From NCBI GenBank assembly GCA_910584735.1, contig CAJUBM010000043.1, positions 1-21,848 on the forward strand: a stretch of 21,848 bases of DNA. Direction: 5' to 3'. The DNA is from an uncultured Muribaculaceae bacterium. Lineage in GTDB: Bacteria > Bacteroidota > Bacteroidia > Bacteroidales > Muribaculaceae. This document shows, piece by piece, positions 1-8,146 of the stretch. How positions within the stretch are numbered: position 1 is the stretch's first letter; the number at the start of each line of letters is the position of its first letter. The notes under the pieces were generated by a model. That model saw only the letters and a program-made list of their open reading frames with translations, was not told the DNA's origin and made no database searches. A program made the position numbers and the translations under genes.

Positions 1-5
1 TCCGA

Positions 6-174
6 GGTAACTTTATAGTGGCGCCGGACCTCCGGGACGGCAGGCCACCAGAAGAAGCGGAGCCGAATCAAGAAATGCTAACTTTCCCTGTATGAATAAT
101 AACTAACTTTTCTCCGGCTCCGCCTCTTCTGGTGGCCTGCCGTCCCGGAGGTCCGGCGCCACTATAAAGTTACC
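6..174. repeat. Long palindromic repeat, copy 1 (60-bp arms, 49-nt AT-rich centre)
   Basis: Arms 6-65 and 115-174 are reverse complements with a single mismatch (an A/G difference near the inner end); the centre 66-114 is AT-rich and not itself repeated. The outer end starts ggtaactttatag and the arm holds a GC-rich core (gtggcgccggacctccggg and onward to ggccacc) that recurs in both arms of the element at 8461-8628. The element lies 97 nt beyond the nifJ stop codon on the minus strand, after the hairpin at 201-234. As RNA it would form a roughly 60-bp helix; as DNA it could extrude a cruciform. I recognise no named family. It could be a MITE-like or BIME-like non-autonomous element, or an unusually long bidirectional terminator. 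The repeat structure is directly visible; function is inference. Confidence 0.93.
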
Positions 175-233
175 ATTGCCGAAAGTGTCATATAGCAGAA
201 GCGGTGTGTCAAAATTGAATTCTTGACACACCG
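165..233 (-). repeat. 69-nt hairpin-plus-spacer module, left copy
   Basis: Read on the minus strand, this segment runs from the nifJ-proximal hairpin through a spacer (cttctgctatatgacacttt) into the outer end of the palindrome (ggcaatggtaacttta). The same module occurs at 21780-21848 in the opposite orientation, with 5 differences in 69 positions, three of them in the hairpin loop or the upper stem next to it. In both places the module follows the stop codon of the adjacent gene (nifJ here, meaB at the other end) and leads into the palindrome, so palindrome plus module looks like one composite repeat of about 229 nt (6-234). Confidence 0.9.
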
Positions 234-234
234 C
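201..234 (-). terminator. Hairpin 3' of nifJ, probable transcription terminator
   Basis: Perfect 12-bp stem gcggtgtgtcaa (201-212) with ttgacacaccgc (223-234) around a 10-nt loop. It starts 36 nt past the nifJ stop. The base after the stem on the minus strand is not a clean U-tract, so it is either a weak intrinsic terminator or a 3'-end stabiliser. The same stem is present 3' of meaB at 21780-21811. Confidence 0.6.
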
Positions 235-270
235 GTTGTTTTTATATCTCGTCAACCTGACGATAACGGA

Positions 271-3200
271 TTACTTGTTGCTGTTCTCGACCTCGGCTAC
301 ACCGGGATCGACGCCCCACTGTGCCTGCGACAGACGCAGGTAGTTGTTGTAGCGCCAGCGGGCATTGTCCTTGGCGGCGGCGAAGAGCTCGGCTGCCTGG
401 TCGGGATACTGCTTGAATACGGAGGCATAACGTACCTCGCCCTTGAGGAAGTCCTCGAACTTGTCCCATTCGGGAGTCTTGGAATCGAGGGTGAAGGGGT
501 TCTGGCCTTCGGCCTCTGCAGCGGGGTTGTAACGCCACAGATGCCAGTAACCGCACTCTACGGCGCGCTGTTCCTCGGCCTGCGAACGTCCCATACCGGC
601 GCGGAGACCGTGGGAGATACAGGGCGAGTAGGCGATGATAATCGACGGGCCGTCGTAAGCCTCAGCTTCGCGGAGGGCCTTCAGGGTCTGTGCCTGGTCG
701 GCGCCCATGGCGATCTGTGCGGCGTAGACATAACCGTAGGTGGTGGCGATAAGACCGAGGTCTTTCTTGCGGATGCGCTTGCCGGAGGCAGCGAACTTGG
801 CGATAGCGCCCAGCGGGGTAGCCTTGGAAGCCTGGCCGCCGGTGTTGGAGTAAACCTCGGTATCGAGTACCAGCACATTCACATTCTTGCCCGAAGCCAG
901 CACGTGGTCGAGACCGCCGAAACCTATATCGTAGGCGGCGCCGTCACCGGCGATAATCCACTGCGAGCGTTTCACGATATATCCCTTAAGCTCTACCAGG
1001 CCACGGCATACATCGCATGCACAGGCGGCACACAGCGGTACGATAGCCTCGTAAACCTCGCGTGTGGCAACGGCGTCCTCGCGGTTGTCGAGCCATTTGC
1101 GGGCGTTGGCCTTGATTTCGTCAGAGCAGCAGTCGCAGGTAAGAGCCTTCTCCATAAGGTCGGCAACACGCCCGCGCAACTTCTCGTCGGCGATGGTCAT
1201 ACCCAGGCCGAACTCGGCGAAGTCCTCGAACAGGGAGTTACCCCATGCCGGCCCGTGGCCGCGGAAGTTGGTTGTATAGGGGGTTGAAGGCACGGAGCCG
1301 GAGTAGATAGATGAGCAACCCGTGGCGTTGGCTACCATCTCATGGTCGCCGAACAACTGGCTTACCAGCTTCACATAGGGGGTCTCGCCGCAGCCGGAGC
1401 ATGCGCCTGAGAATTCAAAGAGCGGCGTTGCGAACTGTGAGTTCTTAACGTTGGCCTTGACATCGACGAGATCCTGCTTGGAGGCTACGGACTTCACGCA
1501 GTAGTCCCACTCCTTCTGCACATCAAGCTGCGTTTCGAGAGGCTTCATCTCAAGAGCCTTCACGCCCTTCTTGCCGGGGCATACGTCAACACAGTTGCCG
1601 CAACCCAGACAGTCGAGCACATCCACGGCCTGGATGAAACGCATGCCGGCGAACTGCTTGCCGATAGCGGGGAGGGTCTGGTCTTCGGCCATCGGGGCGG
1701 AAGCCATCTCTGCCGCGTCAAGCACGAACGGGCGGATAGAGGCGTGGGGGCAGACATAGGCGCACTTGTTACACTGGATACAGTTCTCCTCTTTCCATTC
1801 GGGCACGAAGGCTGCCACACCGCGTTTCTCATAGGCGGCGGTGCCGTTCTGCCATACGCCGTCGGAAAGCTCCTTGAAGTCGGAAACCTTCAGCAGGTCG
1901 CCGTCCTGAGCGTTGATCGGACGTACGAGCTTGTTGATGAACTCGGGATCATCGTTGGCTGCAGGGCCTTCTACAACGAGGTCCTTCCATGCGGGGTCTA
2001 CATCCAGACGATGGTACTCGCCGCCACGGTCTACAGCCGCGAAGTTCTTGTCAACCACATCCTGGCCCTTCTTGCCGTAGCTCTTGACGATGAACTTCTT
2101 CATCTGTTCCACGGCCAGGTCTACGGGGATAACCTCGGTGATGCGGAAGAAAGCGCTCTGGAGGATGGTGTTGGTGCGGTTGCCCAGACCGATTTCCTGC
2201 GCAATCTTCGTAGCGTTGATATAATAGACCGTGATATTGTGGTCGGCGAAATACTTCTTCACCTTTGCGGGGAGGTTCTTGGCAAGTTCCTCACCCTCCC
2301 AGATGGTGTTGAGGAGGAATGTGCCGTTGTCGCGCAGACCGCGTGTCACATCGTACATGTGCAGGTAGGCCTGCACGTGGCATGCCACGAAGTTGGGGGT
2401 ATTCACCAGGTAGGTCGAGCGGATGGGCACATCGCCGAAACGCAGGTGCGAGCAGGTGAAGCCGCCCGACTTCTTGGAGTCGTATGCGAAGTAAGCCTGG
2501 CAGTATTTGTCGGTGTTCTCACCGATAATCTTTACGGAGTTCTTGTTGGCACCCACCGTACCGTCGGCGCCGAGACCGTAGAACTTGGCCTCGTAGGTCG
2601 ACTTGTCGCCAAGGGCTACCTCCTCGGGGAGGGGGAGCGAGGTGAAAGTCACATCGTCAACGATGCCCACGGTGAAGTGGTCCTTGGGCATGGGGAGGGC
2701 CAGGTTCTCGAACACGCCGATAATCTGGGCCGGGGTGGTGTCCTTCGAAGCCAGACCGTAGCGGCCGCCCACGATGAGGGGGGCGTTCTCCTTGCCGTAG
2801 AAACATTCCTTGACGTCAAGATATAGGGGTTCGGCATTGGCTCCCGGTTCCTTGGTGCGGTCGAGCACGGCGATACGCTTGGCGGTGGCGGGCACGGCGG
2901 CGAGGAAGTGCTTTGCCGAGAAAGGACGGTAGAGGTGTACGGCCACAAGACCTACCTTCTCACCCTTCTCGCGCATATAGTCGATAGCCTCCTGTGCGGC
3001 CTGGGTCACCGAACCCATGGCGATAATCACACGGTCGGCCTCGGGGTCGCCGTAATAGTTGAACAGCCCATATTTGCGGCCCGTGATGGCGGAAATCTTC
3101 TCCATGTACTCCTCAACCACGTCGGCAACACCGTTGTAGACAGTGTTGCATGCCTCGCGGTGCTGGAAGAACACATCGCTGTTCTCTGCCATACCGCGCG

Positions 3201-3849
3201 AGATAGGAGCCTGGGGCGTGAGGGCACGGCTGCGGAAGCGGGCCACGGCCTCGCGGTCGAGCAGCGGCTCGAGGTCTTCCTGCTCTACAACCTCGATTTT
3301 CTGAATCTCGTGCGAGGTGCGGAAGCCGTCGAAGAAGTTAACGAAGGGGATGGACGACTTGATGGACGCAAGGTGTGCCACACCGGAGAGGTCCATAACC
3401 TCCTGTACCGAACCCTCGCAGAGCATGGCGAAGCCGGTCTGGCGGGTAGCCATCACGTCCTGGTGGTCGCCGAAGATGCTAAGTGCGTGGGAGGCGATTG
3501 TACGTGCCGACACGTGGAACACGCAGGGAAGCTGTTCGCCGGCGATTTTGTACATATTGGGAATCATCAGCAGGAGGCCCTGGGATGCAGTATAGGTCGT
3601 TGTCAGCGCTCCGCTCATCAGCGAGCCGTGTACGGCACCGGCGGCTCCCCCCTCGGATTGCATTTCCTGTACAAGGACAGTCTCGCCGAAGATGTTCTTG
3701 CGGCCTGCGGCGGCCCATTCGTCCACGAACTCAGCCATGGTGGAAGAGGGAGTGATGGGATAGATGGCTGCAACCTCCGAGAACATATAGGAGATGTGTG
3801 CAGCAGCCTGGTTACCGTCACAGGTCAAAAACTTTTTTTCTGTGCTCAT
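271..3849 (-). CDS. nifJ: Pyruvate:ferredoxin (flavodoxin) oxidoreductase, single-chain
   Basis: Oxidatively decarboxylates pyruvate with CoA to acetyl-CoA and CO2, passing electrons to ferredoxin or flavodoxin in the cytoplasm; a central enzyme of anaerobic fermentation. The 1192-residue length is typical of the fused homodimeric enzyme. The N-terminal pyrimidine-binding domain contains DGNQAAAHISYMFSEVAAIY and the YPITPSS stretch. Two ferredoxin-type clusters are visible: C690/693/696/700 (CIQCNKCAYVCP) and C747/750/753/757 (CLGCGNCVDVCP). A third cluster region starts at C817/C820 (CSGCGETPY). The TPP/Mg site is near residues 968-1000 (GDGAAYDIGFGG, then DTEVYSNTGGQ). All expected cysteines are present and there is no frameshift. 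It starts at the first ATG before MSTEKKF, stands alone, and points toward the left edge of the window. Confidence 0.98.
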   Translation of the reverse strand: MSTEKKFLTCDGNQAAAHISYMFSEVAAIYPITPSSTMAEFVDEWAAAGRKNIFGETVLVQEMQSEGGAAGAVHGSLMSGALTTTYTASQGLLLMIPNMYKIAGEQLPCVFHVSARTIASHALSIFGDHQDVMATRQTGFAMLCEGSVQEVMDLSGVAHLASIKSSIPFVNFFDGFRTSHEIQKIEVVEQEDLEPLLDREAVARFRSRALTPQAPISRGMAENSDVFFQHREACNTVYNGVADVVEEYMEKISAITGRKYGLFNYYGDPEADRVIIAMGSVTQAAQEAIDYMREKGEKVGLVAVHLYRPFSAKHFLAAVPATAKRIAVLDRTKEPGANAEPLYLDVKECFYGKENAPLIVGGRYGLASKDTTPAQIIGVFENLALPMPKDHFTVGIVDDVTFTSLPLPEEVALGDKSTYEAKFYGLGADGTVGANKNSVKIIGENTDKYCQAYFAYDSKKSGGFTCSHLRFGDVPIRSTYLVNTPNFVACHVQAYLHMYDVTRGLRDNGTFLLNTIWEGEELAKNLPAKVKKYFADHNITVYYINATKIAQEIGLGNRTNTILQSAFFRITEVIPVDLAVEQMKKFIVKSYGKKGQDVVDKNFAAVDRGGEYHRLDVDPAWKDLVVEGPAANDDPEFINKLVRPINAQDGDLLKVSDFKELSDGVWQNGTAAYEKRGVAAFVPEWKEENCIQCNKCAYVCPHASIRPFVLDAAEMASAPMAEDQTLPAIGKQFAGMRFIQAVDVLDCLGCGNCVDVCPGKKGVKALEMKPLETQLDVQKEWDYCVKSVASKQDLVDVKANVKNSQFATPLFEFSGACSGCGETPYVKLVSQLFGDHEMVANATGCSSIYSGSVPSTPYTTNFRGHGPAWGNSLFEDFAEFGLGMTIADEKLRGRVADLMEKALTCDCCSDEIKANARKWLDNREDAVATREVYEAIVPLCAACACDVCRGLVELKGYIVKRSQWIIAGDGAAYDIGFGGLDHVLASGKNVNVLVLDTEVYSNTGGQASKATPLGAIAKFAASGKRIRKKDLGLIATTYGYVYAAQIAMGADQAQTLKALREAEAYDGPSIIIAYSPCISHGLRAGMGRSQAEEQRAVECGYWHLWRYNPAAEAEGQNPFTLDSKTPEWDKFEDFLKGEVRYASVFKQYPDQAAELFAAAKDNARWRYNNYLRLSQAQWGVDPGVAEVENSNK

Positions 3850-3942
3850 AATAAGACTTGTGAAAAGTATGTAGTTAAAATAGATTGTTTAATCCTGAGC
3901 CACTACGCCGGCACCATATCGGCGCGGGCTTCGTAGAATGTG

Positions 3943-3950
3943 CAAAGTTA
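3943..3950 (-). promoter_or_regulatory. Possible nifJ -7 promoter element
   Basis: On the minus strand this reads TAACTTTG, an exact match to the Bacteroidetes -7 consensus TAnnTTTG, 93 nt before the nifJ start. No TTTG lies at the expected -33 distance upstream, so the call rests on one half-site only. Confidence 0.4.
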
Positions 3951-4041
3951 CGATTTTTCCTCCAATCTAACCCCCATTTTAGAAACTTTCACAACTAAGC
4001 CCCGTCCTCTGACAAGCCATAGGGCATACATGCCGAAACAA

Positions 4042-4076
4042 AAGCACCCTCCCGGCAGTGAACGGGGAGGGTGCTT
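4042..4076 (-). terminator. Intrinsic terminator of the 4190-8146 gene
   Basis: A 12-bp stem, aagcaccctccc (4042-4053) with gggagggtgctt (4065-4076), encloses an 11-nt loop. On the minus strand the stem is followed by tttgtttcgg, a U-rich tail, so it works in the direction of the large exported-protein gene, whose stop is about 113 nt upstream. It separates that gene from nifJ. Confidence 0.8.
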
Positions 4077-4189
4077 ACCATAGAGAAAGTTTTGTGTGGG
4101 GGAGGAGGCTTATCCCGGGACTGCCCGGTGACCCTCCTGGGTTTCACACTTCAATACTTCGTTTACCTAATCCTAAATCAATGCTGAAT

Positions 4190-7100
4190 TTATTTCACAA
4201 ACACTTTCTCTACGGCATTTCCTTTGCGCACGAGGTAGACGCCCGGGGCAGGGTCACCGTAGACACGGATGCCCTGGAGGTTGTAATACTCCGCCTCGGC
4301 GGCATTGTCGGCCTGTACGTTCTCTATGCCTGTGAGAGCGTTGTCGGTAGAGACTGTTGTCGCGGCAGACACGGAACGACGCATGTTCGTAAGGGCAAGA
4401 CCCTCAAGAGAACCTTCGATAGTCTCCACATCACCCGGAGCGCGGCGAGCGGCCAGAGAGGCCTCAGCTACCACGCGAAGCTCCGCATTGGGCTTGTAGA
4501 GGAACGGATATACGGCATAAATCGTCCCGTTAAGCGACATTTTCTCGATGCTGTCATAGCTGTCAGCCACATGCGAGATAAAGATGCATACATCCTTAGC
4601 GGCACCAAGAGCGGCAATCTTGCCCGACCAGTTATTGGCGCCTCCTACAAAGTCATAATCGTTATTCTCGCCAAGGAATTCCCATTCGGGAAGATAGCTG
4701 TTGGCAAACGATGTGTAGGTCTTAACCACGCGGTGTTCCTGATGGAGAAGCTCGGGCTTCACGCCTTTGTCAAAGTCGAAGTCGGCGTAGCAGGCATAAT
4801 CGTTCTCCGGACGGGTATAACTCATCTTCACCACGGCACCCATATCGAATGTGCGGGGATCCATCACGAACTGACCTTCGGCGGCAATCGAGCTACCCTC
4901 GGGAGCAGCCAGTTCGTCAACTCCATTGAGAGTCACCTTGCCCTCGCCAAGCCTCGAATGGAAGCTGAAGCCCGACTTGGTGTCATATGTAGCGCGGACG
5001 GTTATATCCTCGTTGGCGGCAAGGGGGAGATAGTCGAGGGTGTAGGTGGCAGGCTTGTCGGTCGAGACAACCAGATTGCCGTTCATACTTATCTCATAGC
5101 CGATAGACATTTCGGCATCAATCAGTTCCTGGAAATTGGAAGCGGCATTAATCTTGATGCTGCCGGTGCAGACATTCACAAGATCCATGTAGATATGACC
5201 GTTGGCATCGGCACCGTTGAGGTGAGAGGAGTGGTCGCCATGCACCTGCTTTGCCTGTTCGGGAGTAAGAGCAACTTTCTTGACGCCGGTAGAAACAACG
5301 TCTACCGAAGGAGAGGGATCATAGGGGATAAGTGTCACGGTGCGGCATGCATCATGCGTGTCAATAACCATATAGCTCTCACTGTCGGCATCGATGTCCT
5401 CTGCCTTCACAATCCAGTCAGCCTGGTTGTAATTGATATAGCGTATGGCGCCATACGGCTGACAGGTTGCCTTACCATTGCCTGTAGCATCATATGTAAT
5501 AGTGAAACCATCCTTGTATTCAGCCTCATGGTCAGGGCCTACAATGCCTAAGTCAAACGTAGCCCAGCCGCGCTGGTTGGTAGGTTTTTGGATTTTGTTA
5601 TCCTCCTGTGCCTTCTTGACATCCACCCAGGAGATCTTGAAGGATGCTCCTTTCTGATTAGTTTTATCTACCTTGAGAGGGATATAGAAACAGCCTGTTC
5701 CGTGGTCTGCCGGGAACGATTTTGCACCCCATTGAGTGTAAGTATGGTCATCACCATACCCGGAAACCAGGCCTTCGATTGCACAACCTGATTCACCGAC
5801 CATGTATATGTTGGGGCGTCCCTGGGCATCAATTGCGCGGAAATCCTCGTAAGGCATATAGGTCTGCACGGCATGGCGGTCAGCCTCGGTGTCACCGGCT
5901 GTAGCGAAGATATATTTGGTCAGGAACGCAGGCTCGGCAAACTGTGCGTTCTCCGAGGCAAAGAGGTGGTAGGTTCCATCGTTGGCCTTGAAAACGAAGC
6001 AGACGTTGTCCTTTTCCTTCATATCAGCCTCTGACATCTCGCACTTCCAGATCTGGTATTTCTCAGTGACGGTCATCGAACTGTTAGGAGCCGGGTCTGT
6101 GATCTGCGACATATCCTTACCGTTGGTATAGGCATCCTCGGCAGAGGGTTTATCGCCCGAGAACGCGTAGCAGCGGGGCAACGTTCCGGCCTCACCGTCG
6201 CGGATAAAGTCGTACTTGAAGTGCATGTAGAATGTCACAGGCTCATCACCGGGCTTGTAGACCTGCTCAAGACCGGTCTCGGCAACGGTAGCGCCGTTGG
6301 CATAATAGCCGTGGTTCACGAAAATCAGACTTTCATCGGCTTTCGTATAATATGTATCGCCATTGTGGATGGTTACATGCGTGGGGGAATAGTCCTCCCA
6401 ATCGAAAGAAAGGGCGTAAACGGGCTTGTATTCCTCACCGACCTTGATATATTTGCCGGTAGGGGACAGCTTGCATTTTTCACGGTCGGCATTGTCATCG
6501 CTCCACCATTCGGTATAAGAGCCTAAGACATTGTTGCCTTCCTTCCTGACGATATATGCATAGGGTTCTCCGGCAGGTGTGTCGCCGTAATAATATACGG
6601 TATATTTCTTGTCGGACGGATGGTCTCCGTTAAGATAACCGCCGCTTACGTTTATCGAAACAGGCGTACCGTCTTCCTTTACATAGAGGCGGAAAGAAAC
6701 CTTTCCTCTGATATCTTCCGTAAAGATAGGGGTAACCGTACCGTTGCCTGAAAGGTCATAGGAGATGCCGGTAGTGGAGGGGGAATACATCTCACCCTCT
6801 GAATGGCGGTTGGGTGAATAACGGGTGCCGGTCACAGGGAGGCCGGATTCGTCATAGTAACGTTCGATCTTGAATCCGAATCCTTTCTCTGTTCCATCGA
6901 AAGTGTACTCGGCATCGTAATGGTCGTTATGTTTGCGGAACGCTATATCCTTTACAAAGTCATCGGACTTGAAGGTGTTCCACATATAGTAAGTATATGT
7001 GTCTTCGACAATCTCACCACCTGAAATAGTAAGGGTTGTGGGTTCGTTGTCGGTGACGCCGATAACGAACTTTACCTGACCCTTAAGGTTCGCGGGGAGT

Positions 7101-8146
7101 ATTATACCCTGCTTGCCTGCGGTAAGGCTTTTTGTCACCTCCGTGCAGTCGTAAGTGAAGTCCGGGTCAAAACCGAAATCTTCCACCTGAGTAGAGCCTT
7201 TTACACGGTGTACGCCAAGACGCTCGGCGCTTGCAAGAGGAGCGGTGATGCTATAGATAAACTCGTAGGGGTTTGTGGAGCTTACAGCCTCAATCTGGGC
7301 CTGCGTGGAGAAGTTGTGGATATGGAACACATACTCATCCAGACCACCTGATATTGTCAGCGTCTGAGGGGTGCCGTCATCGGCAACAGTCATTACGAAC
7401 TTGATATCACCTTTCAGATTTGAAGCAAGAAGAAAATCCTGCTTGTTATCCTCACTGATGCTGTAAGTTGTAGCGATTCCTTTATAAGTCCTGTCAGAAC
7501 CTTGCTTCTGCGTCCAAGAGTACCAACCGGTAGTATCACCGTTATACCATTTGATTAGGAAAGCTTTTTCGGATCCGAGTTCGGTATCACCTAATTTTAA
7601 GGTATACTCGTAGGTATTGGCATCTTTCTTTATAAAGCCATCGGTCACATCACCCCACTCCCCAAAGGCATTGGTATGTACCCGGTAGTTATATGTCTGC
7701 GTATCATCTCCGCCGCCGGCAGCTTCGAAATTGCCATCTTCGGAAAGCTCCATCGTGGAAAAATCAACCGACACACGCACGTGAAGTTTTCCTGAGGGGG
7801 AAAAGGTCTTACTTCCCGTCCCTTTCTTAAGATTGTATTTTGTTACGGTCTTTGATGTAGTGGAAGTAAATGTGGAGCCATTCCCATCCATCTCGAACTG
7901 GCCTTCATTAAAACCGGCCCATCCGTTATTGTCATTAGGGTCGCTCGCCGGAGTTGATGATATTTCGAAGACATCATTTTTGTTCAAGGTAAATGTATAG
8001 TATCCGTCAACAATCTCTGACTCAGAGATATGTATTGCATCCTTCGGCGTCCATCCGGCAGTAGTCCCGGGGCCGACTACGTAGAGGTCGGCATTAGCGG
8101 CCAAGGCCGTAAAGACCCCTACCAACATCAGTAGGATTTTTTTCAT
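4190..8146 (-). CDS. Large exported multi-module protein with Bacteroidales C-terminal YYNLQG module
   Basis: Specific function not recognised. The open frame extends to 8239, but the convincing start is the ATG at 8146, which gives MKKILLMLVGVFTALAANA, a classic signal peptide; the protein is then 1318 residues. The N-terminal half shows four related modules of about 110-130 residues, ending near residues 135, 268, 377 and 503. Modules 2-4 end in the pattern L/I-[K/R]-G-x-[I/V]-x-F, then DDGTP-like, then TLTISGG or close variants. The opening DLYVVGPGTTAGW and a later NIYMVGES (about residue 780) resemble the beta-sandwich starch-binding repeats of SusE/SusF proteins, an inference from pattern only. 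The C-terminus (YYNLQGI at 1287-1293, then GVYLVRKGNAVEKVFVK) is the sorting-like tail common in Bacteroidales cell-surface proteins. No catalytic motif was seen. Probable role: surface glycan or ligand binding. It is monocistronic, with its own terminator at 4042-4076, and appears less GC-rich than neighbouring genes, especially in the module half. Confidence 0.85.
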   Translation of the reverse strand: MKKILLMLVGVFTALAANADLYVVGPGTTAGWTPKDAIHISESEIVDGYYTFTLNKNDVFEISSTPASDPNDNNGWAGFNEGQFEMDGNGSTFTSTTSKTVTKYNLKKGTGSKTFSPSGKLHVRVSVDFSTMELSEDGNFEAAGGGDDTQTYNYRVHTNAFGEWGDVTDGFIKKDANTYEYTLKLGDTELGSEKAFLIKWYNGDTTGWYSWTQKQGSDRTYKGIATTYSISEDNKQDFLLASNLKGDIKFVMTVADDGTPQTLTISGGLDEYVFHIHNFSTQAQIEAVSSTNPYEFIYSITAPLASAERLGVHRVKGSTQVEDFGFDPDFTYDCTEVTKSLTAGKQGIILPANLKGQVKFVIGVTDNEPTTLTISGGEIVEDTYTYYMWNTFKSDDFVKDIAFRKHNDHYDAEYTFDGTEKGFGFKIERYYDESGLPVTGTRYSPNRHSEGEMYSPSTTGISYDLSGNGTVTPIFTEDIRGKVSFRLYVKEDGTPVSINVSGGYLNGDHPSDKKYTVYYYGDTPAGEPYAYIVRKEGNNVLGSYTEWWSDDNADREKCKLSPTGKYIKVGEEYKPVYALSFDWEDYSPTHVTIHNGDTYYTKADESLIFVNHGYYANGATVAETGLEQVYKPGDEPVTFYMHFKYDFIRDGEAGTLPRCYAFSGDKPSAEDAYTNGKDMSQITDPAPNSSMTVTEKYQIWKCEMSEADMKEKDNVCFVFKANDGTYHLFASENAQFAEPAFLTKYIFATAGDTEADRHAVQTYMPYEDFRAIDAQGRPNIYMVGESGCAIEGLVSGYGDDHTYTQWGAKSFPADHGTGCFYIPLKVDKTNQKGASFKISWVDVKKAQEDNKIQKPTNQRGWATFDLGIVGPDHEAEYKDGFTITYDATGNGKATCQPYGAIRYINYNQADWIVKAEDIDADSESYMVIDTHDACRTVTLIPYDPSPSVDVVSTGVKKVALTPEQAKQVHGDHSSHLNGADANGHIYMDLVNVCTGSIKINAASNFQELIDAEMSIGYEISMNGNLVVSTDKPATYTLDYLPLAANEDITVRATYDTKSGFSFHSRLGEGKVTLNGVDELAAPEGSSIAAEGQFVMDPRTFDMGAVVKMSYTRPENDYACYADFDFDKGVKPELLHQEHRVVKTYTSFANSYLPEWEFLGENNDYDFVGGANNWSGKIAALGAAKDVCIFISHVADSYDSIEKMSLNGTIYAVYPFLYKPNAELRVVAEASLAARRAPGDVETIEGSLEGLALTNMRRSVSAATTVSTDNALTGIENVQADNAAEAEYYNLQGIRVYGDPAPGVYLVRKGNAVEKVFVK

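Larger units (their letters stand above)
3850..4189. other. Intergenic region between nifJ and the large exported-protein gene
   Basis: This 340-nt stretch holds the nifJ leader and the 3' region of the upstream minus-strand gene. I see a possible nifJ promoter near 3943-3950 and a terminator at 4042-4076. No convincing small gene: the open plus-strand frames here run on antisense through the neighbouring genes and have no recognisable protein features. Confidence 0.7.

Noticed and set aside
6..174. Integron attC site
   Set aside because: The long imperfect palindrome suggested attC, but the terminal ggtaac/gttacc do not fit the RYYYAAC/GTTRRRY core sites and there is no integrase or cassette array.
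6..233. Insertion sequence or CRISPR
   Set aside because: No transposase in or near any copy and no regular spacer-repeat arrangement; only a non-autonomous element remains possible.
223..1287. 354-residue plus-strand open frame opposite nifJ
   Set aside because: Antisense shadow of nifJ, whose domains and cysteine motifs are unmistakable; the plus-strand product has no recognisable motif and arises from codon bias. The frames at 1744-2826 and 2908-3936 are the same case.
4058..5551. 497-residue plus-strand open frame opposite the exported-protein gene
   Set aside because: Begins inside the terminator hairpin and runs antisense to a gene with clear signal peptide and C-terminal module; no independent protein features.
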